Below are positions 56,501-64,000 of a stretch of 64,000 nucleotides of DNA, in pieces. This stretch comes from Sporobacter sp942492735 (GTDB lineage: Bacteria > Bacillota > Clostridia > Oscillospirales > Oscillospiraceae), in the NCBI GenBank assembly GCA_942492735.1, contig OW818648.1, positions 186,001 to 250,000 of the forward strand. The letters run 5' to 3'. Below the pieces are notes generated by a model. That model saw only the letters and a list, made by a program, of their open reading frames with translations. It was not told the origin of the DNA and did not search any database. Numbering within the stretch: position 1 is the stretch's first letter; every line of letters starts with the position of its first letter. Both the position numbers and the translations under genes were made by a program.

Positions 56501-56759
56501 AAAATATGTTAGCACTAATGAGGTATCTGACATTATTGCACTTGAATTTAACGCTAATAGCGATCAGAGATTTGCCTATATATCTAATGGTAATAAGCCA
56601 TCTTACATCGCCTCAACCGTCCATTTTGGCAGCGTCAGTGAATCAAAAGGACTAGAATTTGATATTGTATTTGTTGATCCACAAAATATGACGAAAAACG
56701 AAGAATATATTGCATTCACAAGAGCTTTAGAAAAGCTATATATATTAAATATTTGTTAA
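53541..56759 (+). CDS. UvrD/HelD-like superfamily-1 helicase
   Basis: The 1072-residue protein has an HelD-type N-terminal domain (helical with the CAIGAHIVNWRAPIASLYY stretch at about 186-204), Walker A VQGCAGSGKT at about 308-317, a long coiled-coil insert (about 480-840) typical of HelD, and C-terminal motifs LFIDEGQDYS, VFGDTNQCIYP and SESKGLEFDIVFVD. HelD-like ATPases remove stalled RNA polymerase from DNA; others are plain DNA helicases in defence clusters. No ribosome site is obvious before ATG 53541, and GTG 53529 is an alternative. It is low in G+C compared with the type I genes, which suggests separate acquisition. I cannot tell whether it acts on RNA polymerase or on phage DNA. Confidence 0.87.
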   Translation: MIKTKDILFDSSGHKVIVNSVNDSKIFGVKITNITISYPDSKRVEYEEKKNDVTFLLSDIGIKLFFNCNDFENHKKLSIKEPRYTNKEEILNHFKSKHEGENERIQKDAPTGPVMDEKLKSQIIQSYYIIKEAEKQEIAFRDQSQHEYFGRIDLDTHFYRKHYEHYLNNHYYDRVYITKEQPTQCAIGAHIVNWRAPIASLYYDNEQTSLVSDCYVDVINPSLLDSPNNIYEHQLMLKRNFTSLHPLKYNNIYISGNEFFAEGTSDSFLIEVLIKNRANHKITDIIKTIQSSQNKIIRENHKKNLVVQGCAGSGKTMILLHRLSYLMFNALLPNLKAVRIITPNKNFSVFIKDLAISLDLEEIDRITIFSYYFSLVKKYQKSYSLNVIKDTAGVKINEKEVEINKLALMYFNHDKISDALNIDAQVVDRYYESSLIYEIKDHYDSLINSLYKEINMIHISSLCEKMNIILPQIKKSSKQNLDELLNICIFDLPAADKKIKDEIKNLEVKLQYENEIVKTIQTFSDLLIALTDILTPIKNATLSMRNEYLQVFGLFKRSEALAETIEHLKFLQREFTILTEEAEKQNNILNHEIDNKLNILNDLTSAMKNLRIFQFQKRLECSTKMNNVKAEIETLKKEKSSIDSNYQLRFNQITQSVYNYVNNYTQDFSLGAAPEHYVNMLSNINQQNLSTLYSLLGLPQDILLNEEDITGHYLKKLTLTYDLILDNNIAKLVNNIGNNFKLFMLDDQNQFKVLLNDIENNLRYIINLKETRQRTSITNIFDAIDFLIERIINLDKFMRIQKSTREAETKKIYESIVQKQSKLLSKNDINIIRAAAERFSSRGQIVIDYFKKIRDLYREKFNISSEFHVYGKHELIILLLLYYFHCGKIETNDQMLFIDEGQDYSINEYKLIRLINSDSCILNVFGDTNQCIYPNRGIKNWDDLCKHLNGAKYTLNENYRNSVEITDFTNKRFNLNTFAIGIHGPAVKYVSTNEVSDIIALEFNANSDQRFAYISNGNKPSYIASTVHFGSVSESKGLEFDIVFVDPQNMTKNEEYIAFTRALEKLYILNIC

Positions 56760-56795
56760 TCATGCTACTTTAAAGATGTTTGGAGGTTCAAATAC

Positions 56796-58643
56796 GTGGA
56801 ACTTCATAATGATTACGTACCAAACTATGAACCATTATTGCTTCTTCGTAATGAGAGTTACCCTACATATCAGCTTTATGCGATTGCTGGTGGTAAAGAG
56901 GTACCGGCCCATACAGTACTCACAATATGTATTTTAGAGACAATGAAATGGTTACGGCAGCGTTTTCGAGCATTTGATCTCCCATCTGAACTAGATATGC
57001 CAGATACGTCGCAATACAAAAACGTGCAATTAACACACTTCAGCTCATTCTATTTAAATAGGGGTTATAAGCTGGAAGTAATATGGCTACGGGACGAAAG
57101 CATATGGACTCTTCAGCTTACAGAGCCAGATATAGGAACAAGGCCGGGTGAAAAGGATCAGGCTCGCGCGCCGGTGCCAGGTAGGCTCATTGAAACCAAC
57201 ATTTCTTACCATATTGTATCTGACGGGGTCAAATGCGGTTTTCAAACTATTATTTCCGAACCGGAAGGCAGTAAGCAAGATTGCGAAGTATTTCGGCTTG
57301 CCTTTATAAAAAACTTGGCGCGAAATAAACTTGTTGGGCTGCGTCAAACTTTCCCTATGTTAGACACACCTATATCTCTTAATGATCTATCCGTTATTAA
57401 GAAATATAAAAAATGGATTGTTGATTCCGATAGGTCGCTTCCAGTTATCGTATTTTCAGAATTTGATCCTTCAACCGTTATTTCGCTTCCAGACCCGTTA
57501 GCTCTTAAAGAGCAGTTTATTGCGAGTATGGGCAGAGGTGGAGCATGTGATATCGGATCTAAACTATCAAATCAGCAAGCTAAGCCAAAGCTTGATCCAT
57601 ACCTCCCGCTCGATTTATCAAATCTGACGCGATATCGTATGAGTTACGCCCAATTCTTTGTTTTAAACGCATTTCTACGCGAGGATTTTATCAAGTTAAC
57701 CGGCCAAGTGCTTCCAAATGGGGGCGTCCTGATCTGCGAGCCGGAAATGCTCGGTGGGAAGCTTACAATCTATAAGTACGAGGAGGTAATGCGGCAAGGC
57801 TTCATCGAAAGGCTTGATTCTTTTGTACAGAATTATCCCCGGGATAAGGATCTCGAACGCGTATTCAAGAGATGCGTATTTATACCGGATGCCAAAGACC
57901 TTGAAAAAAAGAATCTATTAAAAACTTTAAAGACAAAAGAAGAGATTGCTAATTATTATAGTAAAGAACAAGAAGCGACAGCAGAAAAACACCGCTTAGA
58001 GCTGAACAAAGCAAGTAGTGCCGCTAGCAAAATTATTGAAAACACGCAAAAAGAAAAAGACGATTTAGAAAACAAACTTCGTAAGCTAAACGAAGACTTG
58101 ATATCTATGAAAACAGAAAACAAGAACCTTTCAATGAGACTTAATGATGAAATCCAACGAAGACATATTTTACGTGACCGTCCTCGTTTACCCGGCGATG
58201 TCTGCCAATGGGTTAAACAATGGTTTGATGGAAAACTTGAGTTCCATGAAAAAGCAGAAAAAATTATGTACAAGCTCCAACCCGAGCAGGTGGACTTAAA
58301 TCTTCTATGTGATGCTCTTGAGTATCTTGCTACAGAATATTGGAATGCTCATAATGGGCTGATAAATGAAACCGTACGAGACACGCTCTGCGGTCTAAAA
58401 TATGGACGCCCATTTGACGTATGTCCGACAGGCGCCTCAATTGAGGTGTTCCCTACAGAATACAAGATTAAATATAATAAAGGATATAAGGGCAAGCCAG
58501 TAGAAACACCATTAGATTTACATCTCAAGGTTGGCGTCGACTCAGAAAATCTCTTAAGGATATATTTCCTTTACGATAAAGAGAAACGCCTCATTATAGT
58601 CGGTTCACTTCCGAATCACCTTCCCACACCAAATTACAGTTAG
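56796..58643 (+). CDS. Unknown 615-residue protein with a central coiled coil and RelE-like end
   Basis: I recognise no named family. It starts at GTG 56796 behind GGAGGT. The first 230 residues form a compact domain (LLLRNESYPTYQLYAIAGGK at about 14-33). A second region follows up to about residue 390, then a coiled coil at 390-455 and a C-terminal domain ending LRIYFLYDKEKRLIIVGSLP. That last pattern resembles RelE/ParE-type mRNA-interferase folds, but this rests on a short strand only. The gene is 36 bases after the helicase and 81 before the DarT gene, so it could link these into one operon. No membrane segment is seen. Confidence 0.5.
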   Translation: MELHNDYVPNYEPLLLLRNESYPTYQLYAIAGGKEVPAHTVLTICILETMKWLRQRFRAFDLPSELDMPDTSQYKNVQLTHFSSFYLNRGYKLEVIWLRDESIWTLQLTEPDIGTRPGEKDQARAPVPGRLIETNISYHIVSDGVKCGFQTIISEPEGSKQDCEVFRLAFIKNLARNKLVGLRQTFPMLDTPISLNDLSVIKKYKKWIVDSDRSLPVIVFSEFDPSTVISLPDPLALKEQFIASMGRGGACDIGSKLSNQQAKPKLDPYLPLDLSNLTRYRMSYAQFFVLNAFLREDFIKLTGQVLPNGGVLICEPEMLGGKLTIYKYEEVMRQGFIERLDSFVQNYPRDKDLERVFKRCVFIPDAKDLEKKNLLKTLKTKEEIANYYSKEQEATAEKHRLELNKASSAASKIIENTQKEKDDLENKLRKLNEDLISMKTENKNLSMRLNDEIQRRHILRDRPRLPGDVCQWVKQWFDGKLEFHEKAEKIMYKLQPEQVDLNLLCDALEYLATEYWNAHNGLINETVRDTLCGLKYGRPFDVCPTGASIEVFPTEYKIKYNKGYKGKPVETPLDLHLKVGVDSENLLRIYFLYDKEKRLIIVGSLPNHLPTPNYS

Positions 58644-58724
58644 TCACAAGTCGGGCTTTATATCTAACGAGCAGAAAATGATTATTTTCAGATGTCTCTA
58701 ATAAATAGATAATGAGGTGATCGA

Positions 58725-59882
58725 ATGCTTGAACGTCTTACAGTCGGGGCAACTTTATATCATAAATATCTATCAAATGTAATAATAGTCGAAGTGTGTG
58801 AAGATAGAATAAAAGCAGATACAGGTTCTCGCGGTGTCTTGGAGTTTATTTTTAATGATTTTGGTAAAGTACTTTTCTTTGAAAAAACTCATGTTAATAA
58901 ATCATTCGATTTATGGGAAGAGTATATAGATTATTGTAATGAAGCAAACCGGTTAAAAGTTGCTGAGGCTGAAAAAGCTGAGCAAGAGCGAGAGACCAAA
59001 CGATTGCTACAAATTAGGGAACTTGAAAAAAAGAAGCAACTTGAAATAGAGCAATTGAATATTATCAATGAAGAGAAAAAGAAAAAAGCGCAGATAAATA
59101 ATTATTCTATTCATAATAACGTATCTAAATATGACGCATTTAACTTAAGATCTTTGATGGAAGAGCCCTTTCCTAACAGGGAAACTATCTCAAGAATAAA
59201 AAGGGATCAGGAAGACAAGATTAGGGAAATAATAGATCGAAGAAAAATTCAGCATCTGGTGCATTATACTCGAACCGACAACCTTCACAGCATACTGCAA
59301 AACGGGTTAATTCCTGTAAGCATGCAACAGCAAAAGAAAATACTATCAGTTCACAATGATGATCAGCGGGTTGATTCAAAACTTGATTGTACAAGTTGCT
59401 CCATTACATTTCCAAATTATAAGTTGTTTTTTTCATTTAGAGAGCATAGATTTCCGGGAACGAGATGGGCAATAATAGTTGTAAATAGGGCGGTGTTGTT
59501 TTCACCTTCAAATATTGCGTATTTTTGTCATACCAATGCTGCGGGGGTTCTTCCACGGATAGCAAGCACAAAAGATCTATGTACGGCAAAGGCTCTTGAA
59601 AATATGTTTTGCGATTCTCTTATTACAAAAGAGAATAATTTAGTCCAAAGGACTTCTTTGCAAATAAGTGATTGCCTTACAACTGATCCTCAAGCTGAAA
59701 TACTGATTAGTAATGTTATTGATAGAAAGTATATTGATCGTGTCTGTTTTCAAAATCAACGTGATATAGATGAGTATCTAGAGAAAAATGGACCAGATTT
59801 ATTACGTCAATATGATATTAAGATTGCTCCTGAATTATTCGCTCCCAGAAATGATTATATGTTTTGGAAAAAGGAGTGTTGA
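58725..59882 (+). CDS. DarT-type DNA ADP-ribosyltransferase toxin with an N-terminal SH3/Tudor-like domain
   Basis: The 385-residue protein starts behind GAGGTGA. Residues 1-55 resemble the small beta domain of the proteins at 6987 and 8298. A charged coiled coil (75-125) leads to the DarT (DUF4433) domain, which begins LVHYTRTDNLHSILQNGLI at about 178-196. A catalytic glutamate is in TTDPQAEILIS at about 319-329. DarT adds ADP-ribose to thymidine in single-stranded DNA and blocks replication, an abortive-infection effect against phages. It ends 2 bases before the NADAR gene, its antitoxin. The extra N-terminal domain is not typical of DarT. Confidence 0.85.
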   Translation: MLERLTVGATLYHKYLSNVIIVEVCEDRIKADTGSRGVLEFIFNDFGKVLFFEKTHVNKSFDLWEEYIDYCNEANRLKVAEAEKAEQERETKRLLQIRELEKKKQLEIEQLNIINEEKKKKAQINNYSIHNNVSKYDAFNLRSLMEEPFPNRETISRIKRDQEDKIREIIDRRKIQHLVHYTRTDNLHSILQNGLIPVSMQQQKKILSVHNDDQRVDSKLDCTSCSITFPNYKLFFSFREHRFPGTRWAIIVVNRAVLFSPSNIAYFCHTNAAGVLPRIASTKDLCTAKALENMFCDSLITKENNLVQRTSLQISDCLTTDPQAEILISNVIDRKYIDRVCFQNQRDIDEYLEKNGPDLLRQYDIKIAPELFAPRNDYMFWKKEC

Positions 59883-59884
59883 TT

Positions 59885-60574
59885 TTGGCGAAAAGGATTT
59901 GCTTTTTTTCAAAACCATCTGAGCACCCAATATATAAAGAGGTCGAAATCGAGTTTGAATATTTTAATGGATTTGCAGTTTCGCAAAAACAAAAGTCAAT
60001 CAACTCGATGCATGAAAGCATCAAAAGAATTGATAAATCTTTGAGAGTTCTTGAGGTTTCAACAAAATCTACGGATCCTACGGGCGTAGCCTTAAGTGCA
60101 TTTAACCTAAAATTTCTTGATGAATGTACCGGTAAAGAGTATCCGCTTGAGAACATATTTCAATCATCAAAAGTGTTTGAGCAAGGGGGCCCCTACAGAG
60201 ATTTGCTTAACATTCATCCCAAAGATGCCAAAAGAGACGAGCGGCTTAAAACATCCGGCAATTTGATATATTTTAGTTATAATGACATTCGTTGGGAGCG
60301 AGAGCCAAAAACAATGTTTTATGACTGGATATATGTAAGGTCTCTATGCCGAGATCAAAATTTATCAAAAAAGATAATAGAATTTAATGCATTCACAGAT
60401 ATAGAGTTTAATCAAGAAAAATCAATTAACTGCCAAGCAAGGTCAGCAGCAATATTTGTAAGTTTGTGTAGGTTTGGTAATCTAGAAAAAGTTATAAACA
60501 ATATGGAGGAATTTAAAAAGATATATTCAAAAAGCAGCAATGATAGCAACCAAATGTCACTATTTAATTTTTGA
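59885..60574 (+). CDS. NADAR-family antitoxin (DarG1-like) for DarT
   Basis: The 229-residue protein starts at TTG 59885, behind AAGGAG, two bases after DarT's stop. SVSQKQKS-like AVSQKQKSINSMHESI (about 27-42), LSAFNLKF, IFQSSKVFEQGGPYRDLL and PKTMFYDWIYVRSL are the landmarks of the NADAR antitoxin group paired with DarT1. It removes ADP-ribose from DNA and so reverses the toxin. Catalytic residues cannot be assigned by eye. The 5' overlap with the toxin gene and the terminator after it support a two-gene unit. Confidence 0.87.
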   Translation: MAKRICFFSKPSEHPIYKEVEIEFEYFNGFAVSQKQKSINSMHESIKRIDKSLRVLEVSTKSTDPTGVALSAFNLKFLDECTGKEYPLENIFQSSKVFEQGGPYRDLLNIHPKDAKRDERLKTSGNLIYFSYNDIRWEREPKTMFYDWIYVRSLCRDQNLSKKIIEFNAFTDIEFNQEKSINCQARSAAIFVSLCRFGNLEKVINNMEEFKKIYSKSSNDSNQMSLFNF

Positions 60575-60669
60575 CTCGGAAAAATATAAGTTTCCCTGTT
60601 AACGTAAAGATAACCCAACCCACTCATGACGCCGAGACCGAGAGCCGAATATAGAGAATGCATACCACC

Positions 60670-60710
60670 CCGTCTACTGCAAGGCACTTCCTGCAGTAGG
60701 CGGATTTTTG
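60670..60710 (+). terminator. Terminator after the DarT/NADAR unit
   Basis: CCGTCTACTGCAAGG pairs with CCTGCAGTAGGCGG with one mismatch and one bulge, and a T-run follows. It is about 95 bases after the NADAR stop, so it ends this operon. Confidence 0.75.
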
Positions 60711-60851
60711 TATTTCATAGACCGTATTATCGTACAGCATCTATGCGAAAATGGTATCAGTTGAGTTTGGTGGAACTTTTGATTGCAAAAGTAAATGCAA
60801 ATTTTTATGTCGAAAATTGCAGGTAACGCCTGCTGATGTGGGGTGCATAGC

Positions 60852-61049
60852 ATGAGTTTTGGCGATTTCGGTAATTTTGGTAGCTGGAGCCCAAAGGACC
60901 ATGCGTTAAACAAAATGATCTTTGATAAGGCTTATAAAGGCGGCGGTTCCGGTGATGGGGGTGGCGGTAACAATACCAATAGCGGTTGTGCAACTATTGT
61001 TGCTATCCTTTTTGTAATAATCATTGCTGCTCTATTTTCACATTGTTGA
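60852..61049 (+). CDS. Small glycine-rich single-membrane-helix protein
   Basis: The 65-residue product has an SFGDFGNFGSWSP start, a GGGSGDGGGGNN linker and a C-terminal membrane helix ATIVAILFVIIIAALF. The start site is not well marked. Small glycine-rich proteins of this kind are common near mobile elements. No function can be assigned. Confidence 0.5.
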   Translation: MSFGDFGNFGSWSPKDHALNKMIFDKAYKGGGSGDGGGGNNTNSGCATIVAILFVIIIAALFSHC

Positions 61050-61448
61050 TATATGGCAGCATTTCACTTTATGTGTTAGTATTCATATTAAAGAGGAAAA
61101 TTGTTCAGGATCGACTAATAGCAGCCTAAAAGTTATTTAAGATGCTTTTATATACGGCATAGGTTTTCTTTACGAATGAAGCGACTGCCATCACAGCCGG
61201 ATATCGGCCATGTGGTGTTTGCATGAAAAAAGCCTATATGATATGGAAGGCAAAACTTGAGGCAGAAAAATGATAAGAGAAGAAATGTTGTCGCAACACC
61301 ATTACGTGCATTTGTTATGGATGGCTCGCATTGCAATAATATATTCAGTTTTAATCTTTATATCTTGGTTAAAGGATCATTCATGAAGAGCGTTTACTAG
61401 AGGAATTAGCGCATAGATTTGCATACATAGAATATAGGAGCGTAAATA
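61050..61448. other. 399-base gap, no gene or repeat seen
   Basis: Open frames here are short and on the wrong strand for a ribosome site. AGGAGC lies directly before the next start at 61449. No promoter, terminator or repeat stands out. Confidence 0.4.
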
Positions 61449-62189
61449 ATGAGAATTACAGATATTGAACCAAATATTGAAAATAGTTGCGATATTGCCC
61501 TTTTTGAAGAAGAATTATCGTTACTAGAGGATTCGGAACCTTGGGATTATCTTGTTGATGAATACCTTAATTCTGATTCTATAAGTCAACAACAAAAGGG
61601 CCTCGAATTTATAATTGATCAAGACTGGTATTCAATACCTTATAATGGGAAATATGTTGTGCTAACATCTCGCGACATACTTTTCAATATTTCTATCAAT
61701 TACTTAACAAGTTATGAAGGTATAGATTTCATCAAAATTATCGGTGACAATCTTGTTGTATCCATGTCATGTGCAAGTGGCCAGGGAGGCTATACGATTA
61801 TTTTTGACCTTATTACACAAAGTGTATCAAACAAGTTGGATGAATGGATCACAAATGAATTTGAATACATTGAGAGTCTGAATGCAATCGCTCAGAAGAC
61901 CGAGTTAACCGCTTGGTATTGGCTTGTTCATGAACTAAAATTCCTCGGCCTGCGGGGTGGTACGAGCACGATAAGCCTCGGAACCTGGCGTAGGGACAAA
62001 GATGGATGGGATAAAGATGCACCTGTAATTGAGGAAAATCCGATCTTCACTAAGATACCTTTCTTTGATCCTTCGGTACTTGATGGAATAACGGGGTATA
62101 AATTCGGATATCTTGATGCTAACTACCTTTATGTATCATATTGGGACCATTATTACCGATGCAGCATAACCGACCTTGGGCTTCAATAA
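61449..62189 (+). CDS. Unknown 246-residue protein
   Basis: It starts behind AGGAGC. The sequence is acidic and hydrophilic, with VVSMSCASGQGGYTIIFDLI at about 107-126 and an aromatic C-terminal half (YWDHYYRC). It has no signal peptide or membrane helix. Immunity proteins of polymorphic-toxin systems have a similar composition, but nothing here shows that. The gene starts a run of small genes in the right-hand part of the window. Confidence 0.6.
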   Translation: MRITDIEPNIENSCDIALFEEELSLLEDSEPWDYLVDEYLNSDSISQQQKGLEFIIDQDWYSIPYNGKYVVLTSRDILFNISINYLTSYEGIDFIKIIGDNLVVSMSCASGQGGYTIIFDLITQSVSNKLDEWITNEFEYIESLNAIAQKTELTAWYWLVHELKFLGLRGGTSTISLGTWRRDKDGWDKDAPVIEENPIFTKIPFFDPSVLDGITGYKFGYLDANYLYVSYWDHYYRCSITDLGLQ

Positions 62190-62244
62190 CAATACCGTTA
62201 CTGCACTTAATAATTCTATTAACATAGCATCTGTGAGGGTTATA

Positions 62245-62511
62245 ATGAATATTGAAATTGTATGGGACAGGATCAAAGCATGCGAAGGTGAAGCATTTCA
62301 TCAAATGCGTGGTAAGGAATTCTCCTATATTATAATCGCTAATAGTATAAAGCTGAGTACAACCAATAGAAGCATATCAAAGAAGACTTTCGATCAAGCC
62401 CTATCTTTTGTTCCGCTCTCTGATACAACACCGATTCAGCATCTTCAGGCACCATCATACATCTATGCTATCTTGATGGATAATCGCATCAGAACTGGTT
62501 CATGGAAATAA
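62245..62511 (+). CDS. Unknown 88-residue protein
   Basis: ATG 62245 follows GAGGG. The protein has AFHQMRGKEFSYIIIANSIK at about 17-36 and SFVPLSDTTPIQHLQAPSYI near 55-74. A family is not recognised. It lies 55 bases after the previous gene and may share its transcript. Confidence 0.5.
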   Translation: MNIEIVWDRIKACEGEAFHQMRGKEFSYIIIANSIKLSTTNRSISKKTFDQALSFVPLSDTTPIQHLQAPSYIYAILMDNRIRTGSWK

Positions 62512-62723
62512 GTGGTCATCTATAATAACGGGGTCTTAAGCGCATACAGAATCTGTAATCAACAAACAAACGAAAGGTCATCCATATGTCAACAGAAAGA
62601 AAAAGTGAAGGTACATAAACTAAATGGATTTGAAATAGAAAGGGGATATCATAATTTTGCATTCTCCAGTACCAACGAGAATTTTTATAAGATGTTTACA
62701 TAATTTACTGGAGGGATGATAGA

Positions 62724-63149
62724 GTGGATCAAATAACGATAGCATTGGATATTGCAACTCGAGCCCACGCAGAACAGACTGACAAGGCTGGGCGACCATA
62801 CATAGATCATCCGCTTGCAGTAGCGCAGAACTTCACGGATGCGACGCGATACGCAGTCGCATTGCTCCATGATGTTATTGAGGACACAGATATAACCTTG
62901 CATGACCTAGAGAAACAAGGTATCTCAAGCACTATAATTGAGGCTATCTCAGCCATCACGAAGCGCTCGGGTGAAGACTATGATGATTATCTGGGCCGCG
63001 TAAAAGCAAACATTGTAGCGCGTGATGTTAAACTAGCCGACCTGCGGCATAACATGGATCTTAGCCGTTTGCAGAACCCTACAGAAAAAGACTACCAACG
63101 TGTTGCGAAGTACAAATTTGCATTAAACTTTCTGACAGCGAATTGTTAA
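62724..63149 (+). CDS. HD-domain hydrolase (SpoT/Mesh1-like (p)ppGpp-hydrolase type)
   Basis: The 141-residue protein starts at GTG 62724 behind GGAGGG. It has the short HD pattern: ALDIATRAHAEQTDKAGRPY, a metal-binding histidine in IDHPLAVAQ, the HD pair in ALLHDVIEDTD at about 49-59, and VARDVKLADLRHNMDL. Proteins of this length resemble Mesh1-like hydrolases that remove pyrophosphate from (p)ppGpp. Some HD proteins act on other nucleotides, so the substrate is inferred. It is alone or with the next gene. Confidence 0.85.
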   Translation: MDQITIALDIATRAHAEQTDKAGRPYIDHPLAVAQNFTDATRYAVALLHDVIEDTDITLHDLEKQGISSTIIEAISAITKRSGEDYDDYLGRVKANIVARDVKLADLRHNMDLSRLQNPTEKDYQRVAKYKFALNFLTANC

Positions 63150-63169
63150 ATAAATCAGAGGTGAGAAAC

Positions 63170-63496
63170 ATGATAATCAGACTTGAGTGGAAGGTTGAGG
63201 GTTATTGGCTTGAGTGTTCGGAAGACGAAGCTATCACACAAATATACCCTCGTCTTGACAAAGATTTAGTTGATAAAAGTTACAAAGAAGCCAACAAATT
63301 GCCTGATAGTTTTCTTAAAGAATGTGGGCTTGAACCCACAAATAAATATTGCTTCCTTGTATCTGGTGATATAAGCTCCATCGAACCTTTTTCACCTTAT
63401 TATCCATATCACCATGCGTGGAATGCTTATAGTCCTTTTGAAAATTATCCTGAAACAACAATTAGAAGTTTGGAAGAGATACTGACTCTGAGTTAA
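63170..63496 (+). CDS. Unknown 108-residue protein after the HD hydrolase
   Basis: ATG 63170 follows GAGGTG. The protein is rich in aromatic residues in its second half (FSPYYPYHHAWNAYS) and acidic in the first. No family is recognised. It begins 20 bases after the HD gene and could be co-transcribed. Confidence 0.5.
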   Translation: MIIRLEWKVEGYWLECSEDEAITQIYPRLDKDLVDKSYKEANKLPDSFLKECGLEPTNKYCFLVSGDISSIEPFSPYYPYHHAWNAYSPFENYPETTIRSLEEILTLS

Positions 63497-63542
63497 CTCG
63501 TTAGCAGTTCCTTTTGAAATTATTATCGAGGAGGTGTGTCAA

Positions 63543-63983
63543 ATGCCCGACAATAATGACGTGAAGACTGAATACGGAATTGAAAACTATGATTCTCGTG
63601 CATGTGGTAAATTCTACTTTGATACCGGCGAATTAATGTACGAAGGCTATTACTCACCAGCTGAGTACAACTCTAGCCATCATGAGCCGAACGGGCGGGG
63701 AGTCTACTACTATAAAAGTGGCATCAAACACCGTGAAGGCCAATTTCAACATGGTGGTTTATTTGAAGGTAAGGCCTACTACCCTTCCGGTAACTTAAAG
63801 TTTGAAGGCAGATATAACTGTCGGAAAACTGATGGTAGTTATTACGGGCCCTCATATCCAGTGTACGGCAAGTACTATAGCGAAACCGGATCGCTAATTT
63901 ACGAAGGTGAGTTTAAAGTCCAGAAACAAGGAAGCGTAGGATATCCAAAGGTAATACTTCCTGAGGGCTTTGGATCCCTTTGA
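63543..63983 (+). CDS. MORN-like repeat protein
   Basis: ATG 63543 follows GAGGAGG. The 146-residue protein carries three or four repeats with the pattern Y-x-x-G-x-x-x-x-x-G, for example GELMYEGYYSP, GRGVYYYKSGIKHREG, SGNLKFEGRY and TGSLIYEGEF. MORN-type repeats form beta sheets that bind protein or membrane. In polymorphic-toxin regions, repeats like this are common in antitoxins or exported proteins; no signal peptide is present here. It ends just before the window edge. Confidence 0.75.
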   Translation: MPDNNDVKTEYGIENYDSRACGKFYFDTGELMYEGYYSPAEYNSSHHEPNGRGVYYYKSGIKHREGQFQHGGLFEGKAYYPSGNLKFEGRYNCRKTDGSYYGPSYPVYGKYYSETGSLIYEGEFKVQKQGSVGYPKVILPEGFGSL

Positions 63984-64000
63984 GGTTGGTAACACTGTAA

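Noticed and set aside
62512..62703. A 63-codon open frame between two small genes
   Set aside because: It starts directly after another stop without a ribosome site and has no recognisable pattern. It may be a relic.

Overview
The window reads as an accessory, defence-rich region of a bacterial chromosome, most likely a Clostridia-type Firmicute. The reasons are strong AGGAGG-like ribosome sites, frequent TTG and GTG starts, a three-prime half of an initiator tRNA-fMet gene used as an attachment site, and a sigma-factor / SNF2-helicase / large-serine-recombinase module of the kind carried by clostridial integrative elements. There are no ribosomal, central-metabolism or other housekeeping genes, so the assignment rests on style and mobile-gene content.

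Layout. (1) 1-8.6 kb, plus strand: end of hsdR, hsdM, hsdS, then three small genes (two with PD-(D/E)XK-type nuclease signatures), a DUF262-DUF1524 (GmrSD/SspE-like) nuclease, an EVE/PUA-like reader protein, a NUDIX hydrolase and a broken copy of the reader's N-terminal domain. (2) 9.0-15.2 kb, plus strand: a 1534-aa TPR-plus-ATPase protein and a 508-aa STAND-type ATPase with a C-terminal HEPN-like RDPLAH motif; this looks like an uncharacterised two-gene defence system. (3) 15.47-15.56 kb: tRNA-fMet 3' half and a perfect-palindrome terminator, marking an integration boundary. (4) 15.8-21.5 kb, minus strand: a pair of glycine-rich membrane proteins, one with an N-terminal D...QxK nuclease signature; a von Willebrand A protein coupled to an ADP-ribosylglycohydrolase; a second ExK nuclease-like protein; and an N-terminally broken XRE protein. 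(5) 21.5-46.5 kb, minus strand: one long, tightly packed operon that I read as a DNA phosphorothioation system, in the order SspD, SspB, SspC, SspA (cysteine desulfurase), then DptF/G/H (SspF/G/H)-like restriction genes, then a second DUF4007/ATPase (B2/C2) pair, a MazG-like pyrophosphohydrolase, a DEAD/DEAH helicase and a truncated PLD-helicase. (6) 46.5-52.8 kb: regulatory region with a full-consensus promoter and repeats, XRE and ImmA/IrrE regulators, a zinc-ribbon protein, a sigma-like factor, an SNF2 helicase pseudogene, and one truncated and one complete large serine recombinase. (7) 53.2-60.6 kb, plus strand: a HelD-like helicase, an unknown coiled-coil protein and a DarT1 toxin with a NADAR antitoxin, closed by a terminator. 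(8) 60.8-64 kb: small unknown proteins, an HD hydrolase and a MORN-like repeat protein.

How they work together. The central operon carries a complete single-strand phosphorothioation set (sulfur mobilisation by SspA, SspD as the PAPS-reductase-like sulfur carrier, SspB and SspC as nickase/ATPase), plus a restriction module of the F/G/H type and a duplicated B/C pair whose role is not evident. The DUF262-DUF1524 gene 18 kb away has the domain order of SspE and could be a second effector of the same modification. Around it sit type I restriction-modification, predicted base-modification readers, DNA ADP-ribosylation and several unassigned ATPase/nuclease pairs. At least three junctions (about 15.5, 21.55 and 50.78 kb) show genes cut by recombination, so the island has been assembled and trimmed by mobile elements.
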